A DNA stretch of 64,000 bases from Paenibacillus sp. KS-LC4. Lineage in GTDB: Bacteria > Bacillota > Bacilli > Paenibacillales > Paenibacillaceae. Location of the stretch: positions 56,001-120,000 of the forward strand of contig NZ_CP145905.1 of the NCBI RefSeq assembly GCF_036894955.1. The letters run 5' to 3'. Each line of letters begins with the position of its first letter. Positions within the stretch are counted from its first letter, which is position 1. This document shows positions 16,241-25,549 of this stretch, one piece after another. The position numbers were made by a program, and so were the translations under genes. The notes under the pieces are model-generated. The model was not told the origin of the DNA. It ran no database searches and worked only from the letters and a program-made list of their open reading frames with translations.

Positions 16241-19200
16241 TTATGATTCGTCATTTATAAAACCATTATTCTGAAGCAAGAGCTTTAATAAGACAGTTGC
16301 TTGTGCTCTGTTGGCGATGCTATGAGGAGAGAAAATATCGTTACTTAGCCCAGTCATCATATGATTTTGAATTAGATAGTTAATGTCCGCTTGGGCCCAT
16401 TTGCTGATTTTGTCTTGATCCTGATACGTTTTTATTGCTTGCTTGCTTTCGCTGTTCGGCAAAGCTTTTTTGTTTTCTATAAACCTAATAGCGTTTGCTG
16501 CCATAACGGCCATCTCTTCTCGCTTTATTGGCTGGTTAGGGCGGAAGGAGCCATCCTTGTACCCATTAACCAGTTTGGCTGTAACAGCTGTATTCACTTC
16601 GCTCCAGAACCAATCAGAACTCGCAATATCTTTAAAAACGACGGTATCTGCATTTTGATCTGTGCTTAATCCAAGCGACCTTACCAGCATGGAAGCAAAT
16701 TCTGCTCTGCTGACAGCCTTCTCCGGGGCAAATTTTGTATCGCTAATTCCGCGTACAATCAACTTGTTTGCCATAAGATTAATACTGCCTTGTGCCCAAT
16801 GACCTGTTATATCAGTAAAATGATTTTTGGCCTTAACGACACTATATATGCTATTTCCAGGGCGCTTCATTATCACCGCCATTCTGTTATCCGAAGCTTT
16901 ATGAAATGTAGCTGGAACGAAGGATATGCCCCCATTATCTGGGTTTATGGTAACAGCTGTCATCTCATTCGCTTGATAAGGAAGAGGTAATGTCATTATT
17001 CGCTCAACATAAATATTGTCATAATCGTTTAGGGTGATTATATTTTCACCAGCTTCAGCTGTTATATCGAATTCAATAAATCCGCCGAGCAGTTGGAGAT
17101 CAAATTCGTGAATCTGTTCAGCCAGTTTAACTGCGGTGTTGTTACTCACCTCTCCCATTCGAATATGAACATTGATGTCATTGCTGGATGCCTTTAAGGT
17201 GCGCATTAAATTTTGTATATCTAATACACGCAATGGCAGTTTATACGAAATGTCGCCTAATTGTATAAATAGAACGATGTCTTCAGCACTATTCTTTGCC
17301 TCTGCTAATGAAGCAAGCGGCAATTTCATGTGGATAGGGCCTTTAATTTCGTCCAAAACAAATTTTAATACTTTATTACCGCTGTAATGGCCTTCTTCTA
17401 ACGATTTAAAGCTTTGATTTAGGGCATCTGGGGTTATCGTTAACTTACTGACATTTTGCCCGTTCTCAGTTATCGTGTTTTTCAATAACAACTGATTATC
17501 AAATATAAGCGTACCGTTTTTTATAGCGGGTGGCTTATTCGTGTCGAACGTATAAGTGGAGCCTATAGCCCCTCCGTTTTTTATAGTAGGATCCATTCGA
17601 TTCACGGTTATCGTCGTGACGGCTGCATTTCCTGCCTTATCCAGCACGTCTACGGTAATTATATTTTGCCCCATCTGTAAATGAACGGTGTGGCTAAATG
17701 AGCGGGCAGCTTGTTTGCCATAATTGGATTGCTGGCTGTCGCTATACACCAGGTTGCCATTAACAGCGATCTCTTGAAGGGATAAATCATCAGCTGCCGT
17801 CCCCTTCACTATAAACGCAGATTCTTCGGTAGTAACCTGACTAGCAGCTTCCAACTGTATTGACGGTGCTTTCGTATCTACGAGTAGGGAGCGATTTAAA
17901 CGTGCAATATTTCCTGCTTCATCAATTGCTTCAATACTTATAGTCTGTCGCCCCTCTGTTAACGGAAGCGTTCCGTTCAAAACAGACGAGCTTCCGGTAT
18001 AAAATGAGCTACTATGACTGACTGACATGCCGCTTACCTCTACTCCATTAATACTAAGTGTGGTATCTACTTTTGATTCACTGTCGCTTATTTTGAACTG
18101 ATTAAATACTAAGCGGTTTGTGCTCAAAACCTGATTTGGAGAAAAAGGAATACTGAAAAGGTCTATGACTGGCTTCGTGTTATCAATCCGGACAGGATAA
18201 AATAAATGGCCTGTTTGCTCGCCGTTAGCATCGAAGGATTGAATAGCTATTAGAGCCATTTTATAGCCTGAATTTTTAGAGAACGCGGGAATATTTAAAT
18301 GGGAAGCTGCCCCATCAAGTATTCCAGTGCTTTCATTTATATAGCTAATTCCATCACTCCAGGCTATTTGATACGTGTAATGGTCTGGGTTTCCGTAGCC
18401 AGGGGTTACGGTCCAATCAATCGTATTTACCTGATCAGCTTTAAAAACAGGCCACTCAGATTGTTCGTAAGCGACGTTGAGCCCTAATCTGTTTTCTTGG
18501 AAAAGTCCGATATACTTTTCTGTAAGCAGCTTGCTTCCGTCCTCCTGATAGGCCTCAAAACGCAAGCGATATGCATGATTATCATCTGGCGGCAGCTGGT
18601 TTATATGGACGGACACAGAGTTGTTTGAAGGATATACAGAGTTAATAACGGTCCAATCTGATGAATCCTGCCCCCATGACTGAGAGGAGACATCTATGCG
18701 GTATACTTGCTCCGTAACGGACATTTCGGCTATAAATGGATGGTTTACCGTTAATGGAGCCACCTTGAATAGCTCAGATTCAAATTGTGCCTGTGCACCA
18801 TTTGTGCTTATCACTGTCATATCTGCTGGCTTCAGACTGTTAATAAAGTTCCAATCATGCCCAATTTTATTGTCCTCTTCGTCATAAGCATCCAACTCAT
18901 AGTAGACCCCTTCATTGTAACCAGCTACATGCTTTACAGTAATGGGTGTGTGGAGGCTGCCTAAACTTTGCTCGGCACTTGACAGCAATTGATAATTGCC
19001 GTATAAAGTAGCCTCGATGCGTTTAACATCCTGCATCGCATCGCTGTGAATGGTATAATCAATCATAATGGATTCGCCTTCATTTATGTCCCCTGTATGG
19101 CTAGCCATTGATTGACTAATCGCATTTACATGAACCTGTATGGGCTTGGAGGCGGCTAATTCTACTCCGTCATTATCATAGGCTCGTATAACAAGCTCAT

Positions 19201-22060
19201 GATGGCCTGTATCCAGCTGTGCCTGTAATTGAAGGGTGCTGCTGAGTTGTTCGTCTAAAACAGCATCCTCTTCCATTAACCTTACAGCGGCCACTTCATC
19301 AGAAATGCTGTAATGAAACTGTACTTTCCCATTAGCAGTAAATATGTCATCCTCTACATCATCAATTTGCAAATGAGATGAGCCAACATTCACTATTGTG
19401 GAGACTTCTTTAAAGTTTCCTGCGTAATCCCAAGCCTGTACTGTTACCTTATGTTGTCCTGTGGGAACATCATGGATCGTATAGGTTTCTGTGGCTGGCG
19501 CTAAATACTTGTAATCAATTACTCTGTCATTCAACAAGACATCATAGCCCCACATCCCGCTTCCGCCTTGATCTGAGCCGTTTATTTGAACTTCGATGTC
19601 GCTTTCATTTTTTTGCGACAGCTTTGGCTCCAAGACAGGCTGCGTTAAATCAATAAGTACCGGCAGCTCTATCGTTTGCCAGTCATCAGGAGAAGCAGCA
19701 TCTCCAAATTCAGATAACGCTCGAACACGCAGCTTGTAACGCCCTTCCGACACTAGCTCCTTTGCTCCTGTTTGGGAATTATAATACAGGCCATCCCATA
19801 CTAGCGGTAAAGACTTATTCCAGTACCATCCTCCATTGAGCAGAAATCCTTTAGATATTTTGTCAAAATGATAATTGAATAATACTTCGTTATTTTCATT
19901 TACAATTTGAAACACTTGCTGTTTGGCAAACCGAAGCAATTGGTAGTTAAACATGACCAAGGGTTCCCGATTAGTTGCTAAAGGTGAAAAGGCTACTTTT
20001 TGCGGATCCATTTTCTCATAGGCGTAGTCATAGCCTAGAGGGACGTTATTCCGATAGTTATATAGAGCTGTTGGACTCAATTTATTGAGGTTGTTATCTG
20101 TTCCGTCGAATCTGGCAATTTCATTGAACATGGGAATGGAGTTCCAATCGCCGTAATAACCGAAATACGGAATGCTAAGAGATGTTAGGTTTTCACCTGT
20201 TAATGTAATCCATCCTCCTAAGTATCTTCCGAGCTCTAATTCACTTGGAATTTGGACTTGTATTTGAAAACTGGCTGTGCCGTATGGTTCCAGTGTAAGG
20301 CTATCATTCGGTTGATTAGTCGAAATAGTAGCCTGATCCACTTTAGATACAATAGATTCGGCTTCATTTAAATCCTCGGTATACAGTCCATTGCTGCCGA
20401 TAGCATAGGTGATGGTTTGATTAGTAAGGTTCCTTGCTTTTAAAGTGAAGGAAACTTCTTTATCTAAAATTTGTTTCAGTGCAACGCTGGGTTTGTCTGT
20501 ATTTTCAGTTAAAATAGCTTGGGCTGCGACTGCCTTCTCTACTTGAATAAACCCTGCGCCTTGAGCGTTGGGGAGAAATGGGATATCGCCATTGGTATAT
20601 AAAATTTTCGCAGTATTAGACAATACCGCTTCAATTTGCGAAACAGAGGGATCGGCTAATCCCTTCTCAAGCATAGCTTGCTTGACAAGGGCTGCTGCTC
20701 CTGCGACATGGGGAGCAGCCATAGAGGTGCCATCTAGAGCCTGATAAGCCTGCTCTCCACCATATATAGCTGTCGAAACTATTTGAGACCCAGGGGCGGT
20801 AATGTTAGGCTTGAAATCCAAATTAGGGGCGGGTCCTCTGGAGCTAAAAGCCGCTACACGCTGCTCTTGATTTGCTGCCGCTGTTGCGGCGGCTACAGTG
20901 AAGGCTCCCGGCCATACTCCAGGGCTCCCGACTATTCCGTAATCCTTCCAGTCCGGCTTATCAGGATACATACTCCCTCCAAAGTTGCCTGCTGAAGTGG
21001 TCACTACAATTCCGGCATTGACTGCACGCTGAACAGCCTGCTGCTCAGGGTCGTTCTCATCGACATCTTCTGCGGGGCTTCCAAGACTCAAGTTGATAAC
21101 ATCTGCATGATGAGAAATAGCATGGTCGATCCCGGCAATAATATCATCTGCTAATGCAAAGTTGGAGGCGGGATCATTGGAAAAAACCTTTTCGGCCAGC
21201 AGTAGCGCTCGTGGCGCAACTCCGCTACCATACTGCTCTTGATTGCGGTCGCCTGTTCCAGCGGCAATTCCTGCTACATGTGTACCGTGCCCTACATGTG
21301 TACCGATGACATCATTATTGCGGTCAGCCCAGTTGTAGCCGCCGATGACTTTAGGGGTATAACCGCCAATACCTGTTAAGTCAGTGCTGGACACCGTTTT
21401 GGTAGTGCCGTCTCCCTCAAATTCTGCAAAACGGTAATCAATGCCATCATCAATAATGGCTATAATCATATTTTCTCCCTTTAGAAGGGTATCATTGACT
21501 TGAAGGGCTGAAGCTCCAATGCTAGGAACGCTTGTTGAACGGTTGCGCTCGTATCTATTGGCAATGTGCACGGATTTGACTTCCGTGATGCTTTGAATGG
21601 AGGAGATGTCTTTATATTGAACGGTTCCGCTAAATCCATTAATTACATTTGTAAAATGAGTACGTTGTTTCAAGTCGATGCCAGATTCATCTATTTTTTC
21701 TACTACTGATGTTTGGAGCTCCTGTATCTCTGATTGAATTTCTAAAACTTGATTCTCAGAGGCGGTATTAAATGCCTTGCCTTGTTCCTGAAGTGCCTCT
21801 GAAACGGGATCGCTCTTTAATTCAATAATGACGCGAAGTTCATCATCTGGCTTGTAATTAGTCTCTTGCTGATCCACTGAATGGTTAAATTGTTTAACAA
21901 TTTGATCGACTGCTGAGTTTGGAGGGATTCTTCTGGTTGGGGGTTCTTGTAATTCTGAATTTTGGCTCGTTTCTTGAGCCATGATGCTTATTGGGGTTAT
22001 ACAGGATGTAAGCAGCAAGGCAACCAATATCATGCATAAAAACCGAATGTGTAATCTCAT
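16241..22060 (-). CDS. Giant cell-surface subtilisin-like protease with C-terminal SLH domains
   Basis: Protein of 1939 residues. Residues 1-28 form a signal peptide, with LTSC at 17-20 also fitting a lipobox. Residues 70-170 are an I9-type propeptide. The S8 catalytic domain has Asp204 (IIDDGID), His258 (GHGTHVAG), oxyanion Asn359 (SAGNFGG) and Ser446 (GTSMAAPHVAG). A long series of beta-sandwich (Ig/Fn3-like) repeats follows, several with WDYAGNF or DEAGNIA wording. Three SLH domains occupy about 1755-1935 (FTDITGHWAQ; FKDIASSDWFW; YQDQDKISKWAQ) and should bind the cell wall. Likely a wall-anchored, calcium-type secreted protease; substrate unknown. It could mature or degrade the nearby SdpC peptide, but that is speculation. 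Confidence 0.93.
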   Translation of the reverse strand: MRLHIRFLCMILVALLLTSCITPISIMAQETSQNSELQEPPTRRIPPNSAVDQIVKQFNHSVDQQETNYKPDDELRVIIELKSDPVSEALQEQGKAFNTASENQVLEIQSEIQELQTSVVEKIDESGIDLKQRTHFTNVINGFSGTVQYKDISSIQSITEVKSVHIANRYERNRSTSVPSIGASALQVNDTLLKGENMIIAIIDDGIDYRFAEFEGDGTTKTVSSTDLTGIGGYTPKVIGGYNWADRNNDVIGTHVGHGTHVAGIAAGTGDRNQEQYGSGVAPRALLLAEKVFSNDPASNFALADDIIAGIDHAISHHADVINLSLGSPAEDVDENDPEQQAVQRAVNAGIVVTTSAGNFGGSMYPDKPDWKDYGIVGSPGVWPGAFTVAAATAAANQEQRVAAFSSRGPAPNLDFKPNITAPGSQIVSTAIYGGEQAYQALDGTSMAAPHVAGAAALVKQAMLEKGLADPSVSQIEAVLSNTAKILYTNGDIPFLPNAQGAGFIQVEKAVAAQAILTENTDKPSVALKQILDKEVSFTLKARNLTNQTITYAIGSNGLYTEDLNEAESIVSKVDQATISTNQPNDSLTLEPYGTASFQIQVQIPSELELGRYLGGWITLTGENLTSLSIPYFGYYGDWNSIPMFNEIARFDGTDNNLNKLSPTALYNYRNNVPLGYDYAYEKMDPQKVAFSPLATNREPLVMFNYQLLRFAKQQVFQIVNENNEVLFNYHFDKISKGFLLNGGWYWNKSLPLVWDGLYYNSQTGAKELVSEGRYKLRVRALSEFGDAASPDDWQTIELPVLIDLTQPVLEPKLSQKNESDIEVQINGSDQGGSGMWGYDVLLNDRVIDYKYLAPATETYTIHDVPTGQHKVTVQAWDYAGNFKEVSTIVNVGSSHLQIDDVEDDIFTANGKVQFHYSISDEVAAVRLMEEDAVLDEQLSSTLQLQAQLDTGHHELVIRAYDNDGVELAASKPIQVHVNAISQSMASHTGDINEGESIMIDYTIHSDAMQDVKRIEATLYGNYQLLSSAEQSLGSLHTPITVKHVAGYNEGVYYELDAYDEEDNKIGHDWNFINSLKPADMTVISTNGAQAQFESELFKVAPLTVNHPFIAEMSVTEQVYRIDVSSQSWGQDSSDWTVINSVYPSNNSVSVHINQLPPDDNHAYRLRFEAYQEDGSKLLTEKYIGLFQENRLGLNVAYEQSEWPVFKADQVNTIDWTVTPGYGNPDHYTYQIAWSDGISYINESTGILDGAASHLNIPAFSKNSGYKMALIAIQSFDANGEQTGHLFYPVRIDNTKPVIDLFSIPFSPNQVLSTNRLVFNQFKISDSESKVDTTLSINGVEVSGMSVSHSSSFYTGSSSVLNGTLPLTEGRQTISIEAIDEAGNIARLNRSLLVDTKAPSIQLEAASQVTTEESAFIVKGTAADDLSLQEIAVNGNLVYSDSQQSNYGKQAARSFSHTVHLQMGQNIITVDVLDKAGNAAVTTITVNRMDPTIKNGGAIGSTYTFDTNKPPAIKNGTLIFDNQLLLKNTITENGQNVSKLTITPDALNQSFKSLEEGHYSGNKVLKFVLDEIKGPIHMKLPLASLAEAKNSAEDIVLFIQLGDISYKLPLRVLDIQNLMRTLKASSNDINVHIRMGEVSNNTAVKLAEQIHEFDLQLLGGFIEFDITAEAGENIITLNDYDNIYVERIMTLPLPYQANEMTAVTINPDNGGISFVPATFHKASDNRMAVIMKRPGNSIYSVVKAKNHFTDITGHWAQGSINLMANKLIVRGISDTKFAPEKAVSRAEFASMLVRSLGLSTDQNADTVVFKDIASSDWFWSEVNTAVTAKLVNGYKDGSFRPNQPIKREEMAVMAANAIRFIENKKALPNSESKQAIKTYQDQDKISKWAQADINYLIQNHMMTGLSNDIFSPHSIANRAQATVLLKLLLQNNGFINDES

Positions 22061-22095
22061 GAAAGTCCTCCGTAAATAAAAATAGGTAATAGAAA

Positions 22096-22527
22096 TTAGT
22101 TAATCATACGACTTTGGAGCTCTTTTGACGGAAGCTCACAGTAATTATGCTTATTGAAAATGCGGTATCTATTTTTAGCGATGAAACGATATACGGTATC
22201 ACGTATGAATTTAGGAATGATTATCGTGTAATAGCTAAGTCGTATAGGCCCTTGCAAATTGCTGAAAATACGCAGCACAGCAGATGATTCGGTGTAATAG
22301 GCATCTTCTTCAATAAGAACGATTGAGTCAAATTTATCGCGATCTACTTTATATTGTTGGAGTAGGGAGCTAGCATAATCTGATTGAAGGGAAGCGAATT
22401 TATAAATGCCCTTAGAATCTCTTTTATAAATAAACTGAACCCAGAAGCTGCAGAAATTGCATACACCGTCAAATAGAACTATAGATTGCGAGTTTTGATT
22501 TGTTGGCGAAACCGTCATATCCTCCAC
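22096..22527 (-). CDS. DCC-family thiol-disulfide oxidoreductase
   Basis: Protein of 143 residues with the DUF393 signature IVLFDGVCNFCSFWVQFIYK (DxxCxxC) near residues 15-38 and the downstream FASLQSD segment. Family proteins have a thioredoxin-like fold and often sit beside HTTM/SdpB-type membrane proteins. Only the CNFC pair is cysteine-based and redox active by inference. GTG 22527 is kept as start (GGGTG six bases upstream); ATG 22518 has GGAGG but only two bases away. The gene follows sdpC after two hairpins. Confidence 0.85.
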   Translation of the reverse strand: MEDMTVSPTNQNSQSIVLFDGVCNFCSFWVQFIYKRDSKGIYKFASLQSDYASSLLQQYKVDRDKFDSIVLIEEDAYYTESSAVLRIFSNLQGPIRLSYYTIIIPKFIRDTVYRFIAKNRYRIFNKHNYCELPSKELQSRMIN

Positions 22528-22574
22528 GTAAACACCCTTTCTAAAATAAGTCTTCTCCTGCGGATTTCATAAAT

Positions 22575-22612
22575 AAAAACAGCCATCGTTGCGAGGGATG
22601 GCCTCTGTTTTT
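22575..22612 (-). terminator. Hairpin with T-rich flanks between sdpC and the DCC gene
   Basis: AAAAACAGCCATC and GATGGC-CTCTGTTTTT pair with a small bulge. Runs of A and T at both outer ends make it work in either direction. On the minus strand it lies downstream of sdpC and about 50 bases before the DCC start. Confidence 0.6.
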
Positions 22613-22655
22613 GTTTATGAAATCCAGAAGAATCTTATATTAGGAAATAACAATG

Positions 22656-22690
22656 GCATACGCCGTAATAGATTTTATTACGGCGTATGC
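22656..22690 (-). terminator. Perfect 15-bp hairpin just after sdpC
   Basis: Arms GCATACGCCGTAATA and TATTACGGCGTATGC with a five-base loop begin 13 bases after the sdpC stop. The following bases are only partly T-rich, so it may be an mRNA 3'-end stabiliser or partial attenuator rather than a full terminator. Confidence 0.6.
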
Positions 22691-22702
22691 ACAGACAGTT
22701 CA

Positions 22703-23335
22703 TTATTTTGCGAAAGCTTTAACAACACTGTTAACAAGCATATCTTGTTTCAAAGAGCTTTCTTGAGCGGATGCGGAGCTGGTCCAGAAATATTTTCCGC
22801 CAACAACAACGAGATAAGCGGCTACTGCGCCACCAGCTGTAATAACTGCAACGTGCGTAACTGCTGCGCCAGTAGTAAATACAGCGCCAGCATAATAAAG
22901 ATAACCTGCAACGACTGCTGCGCAGTCGCCAGTACCCGTTCCTACTTGAGGATTGCTTACTTGGCTGCCTTGGAATGCTTTCTCAATAAGCTCGCCACCA
23001 CGGTTCAGGGCGGCTCTTACTTGTATGTGGTTTCCGCTATAAGCGGCTTTTTCCAGCGTGTTGAAATAAGTTGGATCAAGCTTTTTGATGCTTGCTACAA
23101 CATTATTGGCTACTGTTGCAGCCTCAGGAGTGTTTACTTTGCTAAGCAAGTCTTTTGTCCAAATATCAGGTAAAAGCTTTGCTGCTTCCCCTTGTCCAAA
23201 TACTAATCCCCGAAAGATCGTCTCGCCGTTAAATTTTGTTTTTGCAGTGCTGCCAGGACTTGCGGCAATCGCAGAAGAGCTTGTCATAATAAATACTGCT
23301 ACCATTAAAATAGAAATAATTCCTTTGAAATTCAC
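22703..23335 (-). CDS. sdpC: SdpC-family secreted toxin precursor
   Basis: Protein of about 210 residues. A signal peptide ends near SSAIAA. The family wording KFNGETIFRGLVFGQGEAAK follows. A hydrophobic, glycine/alanine/valine-rich segment (about residues 140-182, counted from the upstream TTG) corresponds to the mature SDP toxin. It contains the only cysteine of the protein, at 140; where the B. subtilis toxin has a second cysteine six residues on, a glycine stands here. GTG 23335 is chosen with AAGGAG nine bases upstream; TTG 23341 would be too close. Third gene of the sdpABC-type unit. Confidence 0.85.
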   Translation of the reverse strand: MNFKGIISILMVAVFIMTSSSAIAASPGSTAKTKFNGETIFRGLVFGQGEAAKLLPDIWTKDLLSKVNTPEAATVANNVVASIKKLDPTYFNTLEKAAYSGNHIQVRAALNRGGELIEKAFQGSQVSNPQVGTGTGDCAAVVAGYLYYAGAVFTTGAAVTHVAVITAGGAVAAYLVVVGGKYFWTSSASAQESSLKQDMLVNSVVKAFAK

Positions 23336-23439
23336 AAACAACGTCTCCTTTAAATCAATTTTTAAGTACTCGAAGAGGTGCTTCTGTTTTATCGCTGTAA
23401 CCTATGTATCATAGATCACCCCCTTAAAAGAGCTGTTGG

Positions 23440-24411
23440 CTAATATTTCGCTTCTAAGGTGTAATCGCTAGTTGTTGGTTGGTTTCTCTTTTTGAAAAAG
23501 TTTAATTTTTTGAAAAATGTGAGCTCGCGTTCGACAGGTACTAGATACAGAATCAATGCGGCGCTCATGCTGATCGAGAAGCTGATTAGTCCTAACATCA
23601 AGGCAATAATCTCATGCAAGAATAGCGCTGCGTACAAATAGTAAATCCAGTGTTTTTTTGGAGCGAATAACGCGCCAAATAAGCACATTTGCAGGACAAG
23701 AGTGCCCCAAGTGACAATGGCGACAAGGGGAGAAGTCAGTATTGGATTTACTAAGTCAAGAAGGAGTGATGGCAAACCCAACATTGGATCACTAAGGTAG
23801 TAATAAACAGCAGTACCGTCTACCCAGGTTGGTTCAAATATTTTGGCAATGGATGAATGAAGATATAAAATAGCAACTTGAAATCGGATGGCAAAGATAC
23901 AGATTATCGCTATAATCCGCTTGGTGATCAATTGATCACCAAGCGGATTTGTATCAGTTGTATCAGAGTCGCTTGTTTTCCAATGCCACTTTCGTGAATC
24001 CAACAATGTAATCGGTAAAAGCAATAGGGTTAGAACGGTGTTTACTTGTTCTCCGCCGTCAAGTGTAAGCGCAGAGACATTCAAGCTGTAAGCAATCCAC
24101 CAATGGATGATGCCTGTAAATCTTGGGCGCCAACCGGAGGCGACAATAATTAAAAGGAGGACGGCGATCCATCTTACAATATTCAAGTAAAAATAATCAT
24201 TAGGGACGGTGCAAAATAGACTTAATGTGTTTTGGCAATTAGGATATATCTCCGATCCTGAGGAGGGACGGAAGAAAATCCGGGCGTCATTTAAGGCTAG
24301 TGTCATCGCTGTAGCAACAGCCAACAGTGAACGGGCAAATCCGTATACATTTGTCCACGGATTTGTATTTATGGCTAGCTTATGTGCGAATTCGCCTACT
24401 TTGCTGAACAT
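23440..24411 (-). CDS. sdpB: SdpB-family HTTM membrane protein
   Basis: Membrane protein of 323 residues with about eight hydrophobic segments. It has the HTTM (vitamin-K carboxylase-like) region GFARSLLAVATAMTLALNDA near residues 24-43 and WIAYSLNVSALTLDGGEQVN near 126. In B. subtilis, SdpA and SdpB are both needed to convert SdpC to active toxin. The ATG has GAGGGTG nine bases upstream and lies inside the 3' end of sdpA (16-base overlap). The tail is basic (KKLNFFKKRNQ). Confidence 0.87.
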   Translation of the reverse strand: MFSKVGEFAHKLAINTNPWTNVYGFARSLLAVATAMTLALNDARIFFRPSSGSEIYPNCQNTLSLFCTVPNDYFYLNIVRWIAVLLLIIVASGWRPRFTGIIHWWIAYSLNVSALTLDGGEQVNTVLTLLLLPITLLDSRKWHWKTSDSDTTDTNPLGDQLITKRIIAIICIFAIRFQVAILYLHSSIAKIFEPTWVDGTAVYYYLSDPMLGLPSLLLDLVNPILTSPLVAIVTWGTLVLQMCLFGALFAPKKHWIYYLYAALFLHEIIALMLGLISFSISMSAALILYLVPVERELTFFKKLNFFKKRNQPTTSDYTLEAKY

Positions 24412-24959
24412 TGGATATTCACCCTCACTACTTCTGATGGCATTTCAATCGGTTGCTCACTGCTGCTCCATGCCCATGGTACCGGCTCCTGAAACGTGAA
24501 TCCCACATCTCCGCATATCGTAGGAGAAGGATTGTCATTCAAAATTTCCAAAGTCGGTTCTGATTCTTGCAAGCAGCTGTAAGGATCGGTCGTACATGGT
24601 ATTCTGGAAGACTCCGGTATTTTAGAAATCAGATATCCTCCTTCTATCCCTTGACTTCTTCCCAATCGTTGTATCCCAAATAGGTTTTTTGGAATGTTGT
24701 TAGGCCAGAGCGGAGCCAAATTTCCGTCTGACATGTTTACAATGCGTAACTGCGGCTCTTTAGGGTCTTTGCTAAAGAACCCCCAGCCCTGCGGGAACCA
24801 AGTAATGATTTTGAGTGAGTTTCCATCGGACAGAGAGCTCAAAGCCGTGGTAGGCATTGCTGCTAGAATGGAAGCGGCAAAAATGTAAATCCAAAAAAGG
24901 GAGGTAAACAGAAAAAGGATACCCCACTTGAAGTATTTGTTCGACAAAAAAGACGACAA
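24396..24959 (-). CDS. sdpA: SdpA-family toxin maturation protein
   Basis: Protein of about 187 residues. One N-terminal hydrophobic segment (WGILFLFTSLFWIYIFAASI) is followed by the SdpA hallmark FPQGWGFFSKDPKEPQLRI and a C-terminal part with four cysteines (IPC, YSC, TIC, IQC). With a basic N-terminus the cysteine-bearing part would face outward by the positive-inside rule. TTG 24959 is chosen because AAGGAGGAG lies six bases upstream; the longer TTG start at 24995 would place that site inside the coding region. First gene of the toxin operon. Confidence 0.82.
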   Translation of the reverse strand: MSSFLSNKYFKWGILFLFTSLFWIYIFAASILAAMPTTALSSLSDGNSLKIITWFPQGWGFFSKDPKEPQLRIVNMSDGNLAPLWPNNIPKNLFGIQRLGRSQGIEGGYLISKIPESSRIPCTTDPYSCLQESEPTLEILNDNPSPTICGDVGFTFQEPVPWAWSSSEQPIEMPSEVVRVNIQCSAK

Positions 24960-25549
24960 CAAAAACTCCTCCTTATTTAAATAAATATGGTTCAATTATC
25001 TAAATTAAATTATTTCATGCGAGAATATTATGGAAAGGTATTAGTCACTGAATAAATGCGCCAAGTTGAAAAGAATATTCTAAGGTGAAAGTATATGGGG
25101 GTGTGAGCTTGTAATTATGATATTTCTTAGCTAACAATCACCTTCTTATTCTGATTTTCATAATAAATTGATAGTGAAGTGAGTGAATGATTATTTTATA
25201 TTGAATAAAAATGAGCTGTTAGCCCCTCAAGTGACATGAATACTATGGTAATATTTAATTTATTAATAGTCAATAATATTTGCTAATTATTTATTATTCT
25301 ATTTGAATATAAATGGTTATTACTAAACTGGTATATTGTTGATTTAATGGGTGGTATCCTCGGCGATTGCGCGCCAATTACTGACATTCCAATGACGGTG
25401 CGTTTATTTTAGGAGCATACATTTCCCTATTTATAAAATGTTGACTAGGCGGCTGTGTTGCCTGAATATAGTTCTTATTCGATTGCGAATTTTTTATATA
25501 AAATGGACTATAGAAGGTTGAAGAAAATATAAGGGAAGGAAAGTGGAGC
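24960..25549. other. AT-rich gene-free region upstream of sdpA and the histidine phosphatase gene
   Basis: About 590 bases between two diverging genes with no convincing ORF. It is markedly AT-rich around 25130-25330 and must contain the sdpABC promoter (minus strand) and the phosphatase promoter (plus strand). I could not place either with confidence. No terminator or riboswitch fold was recognised. Confidence 0.6.
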
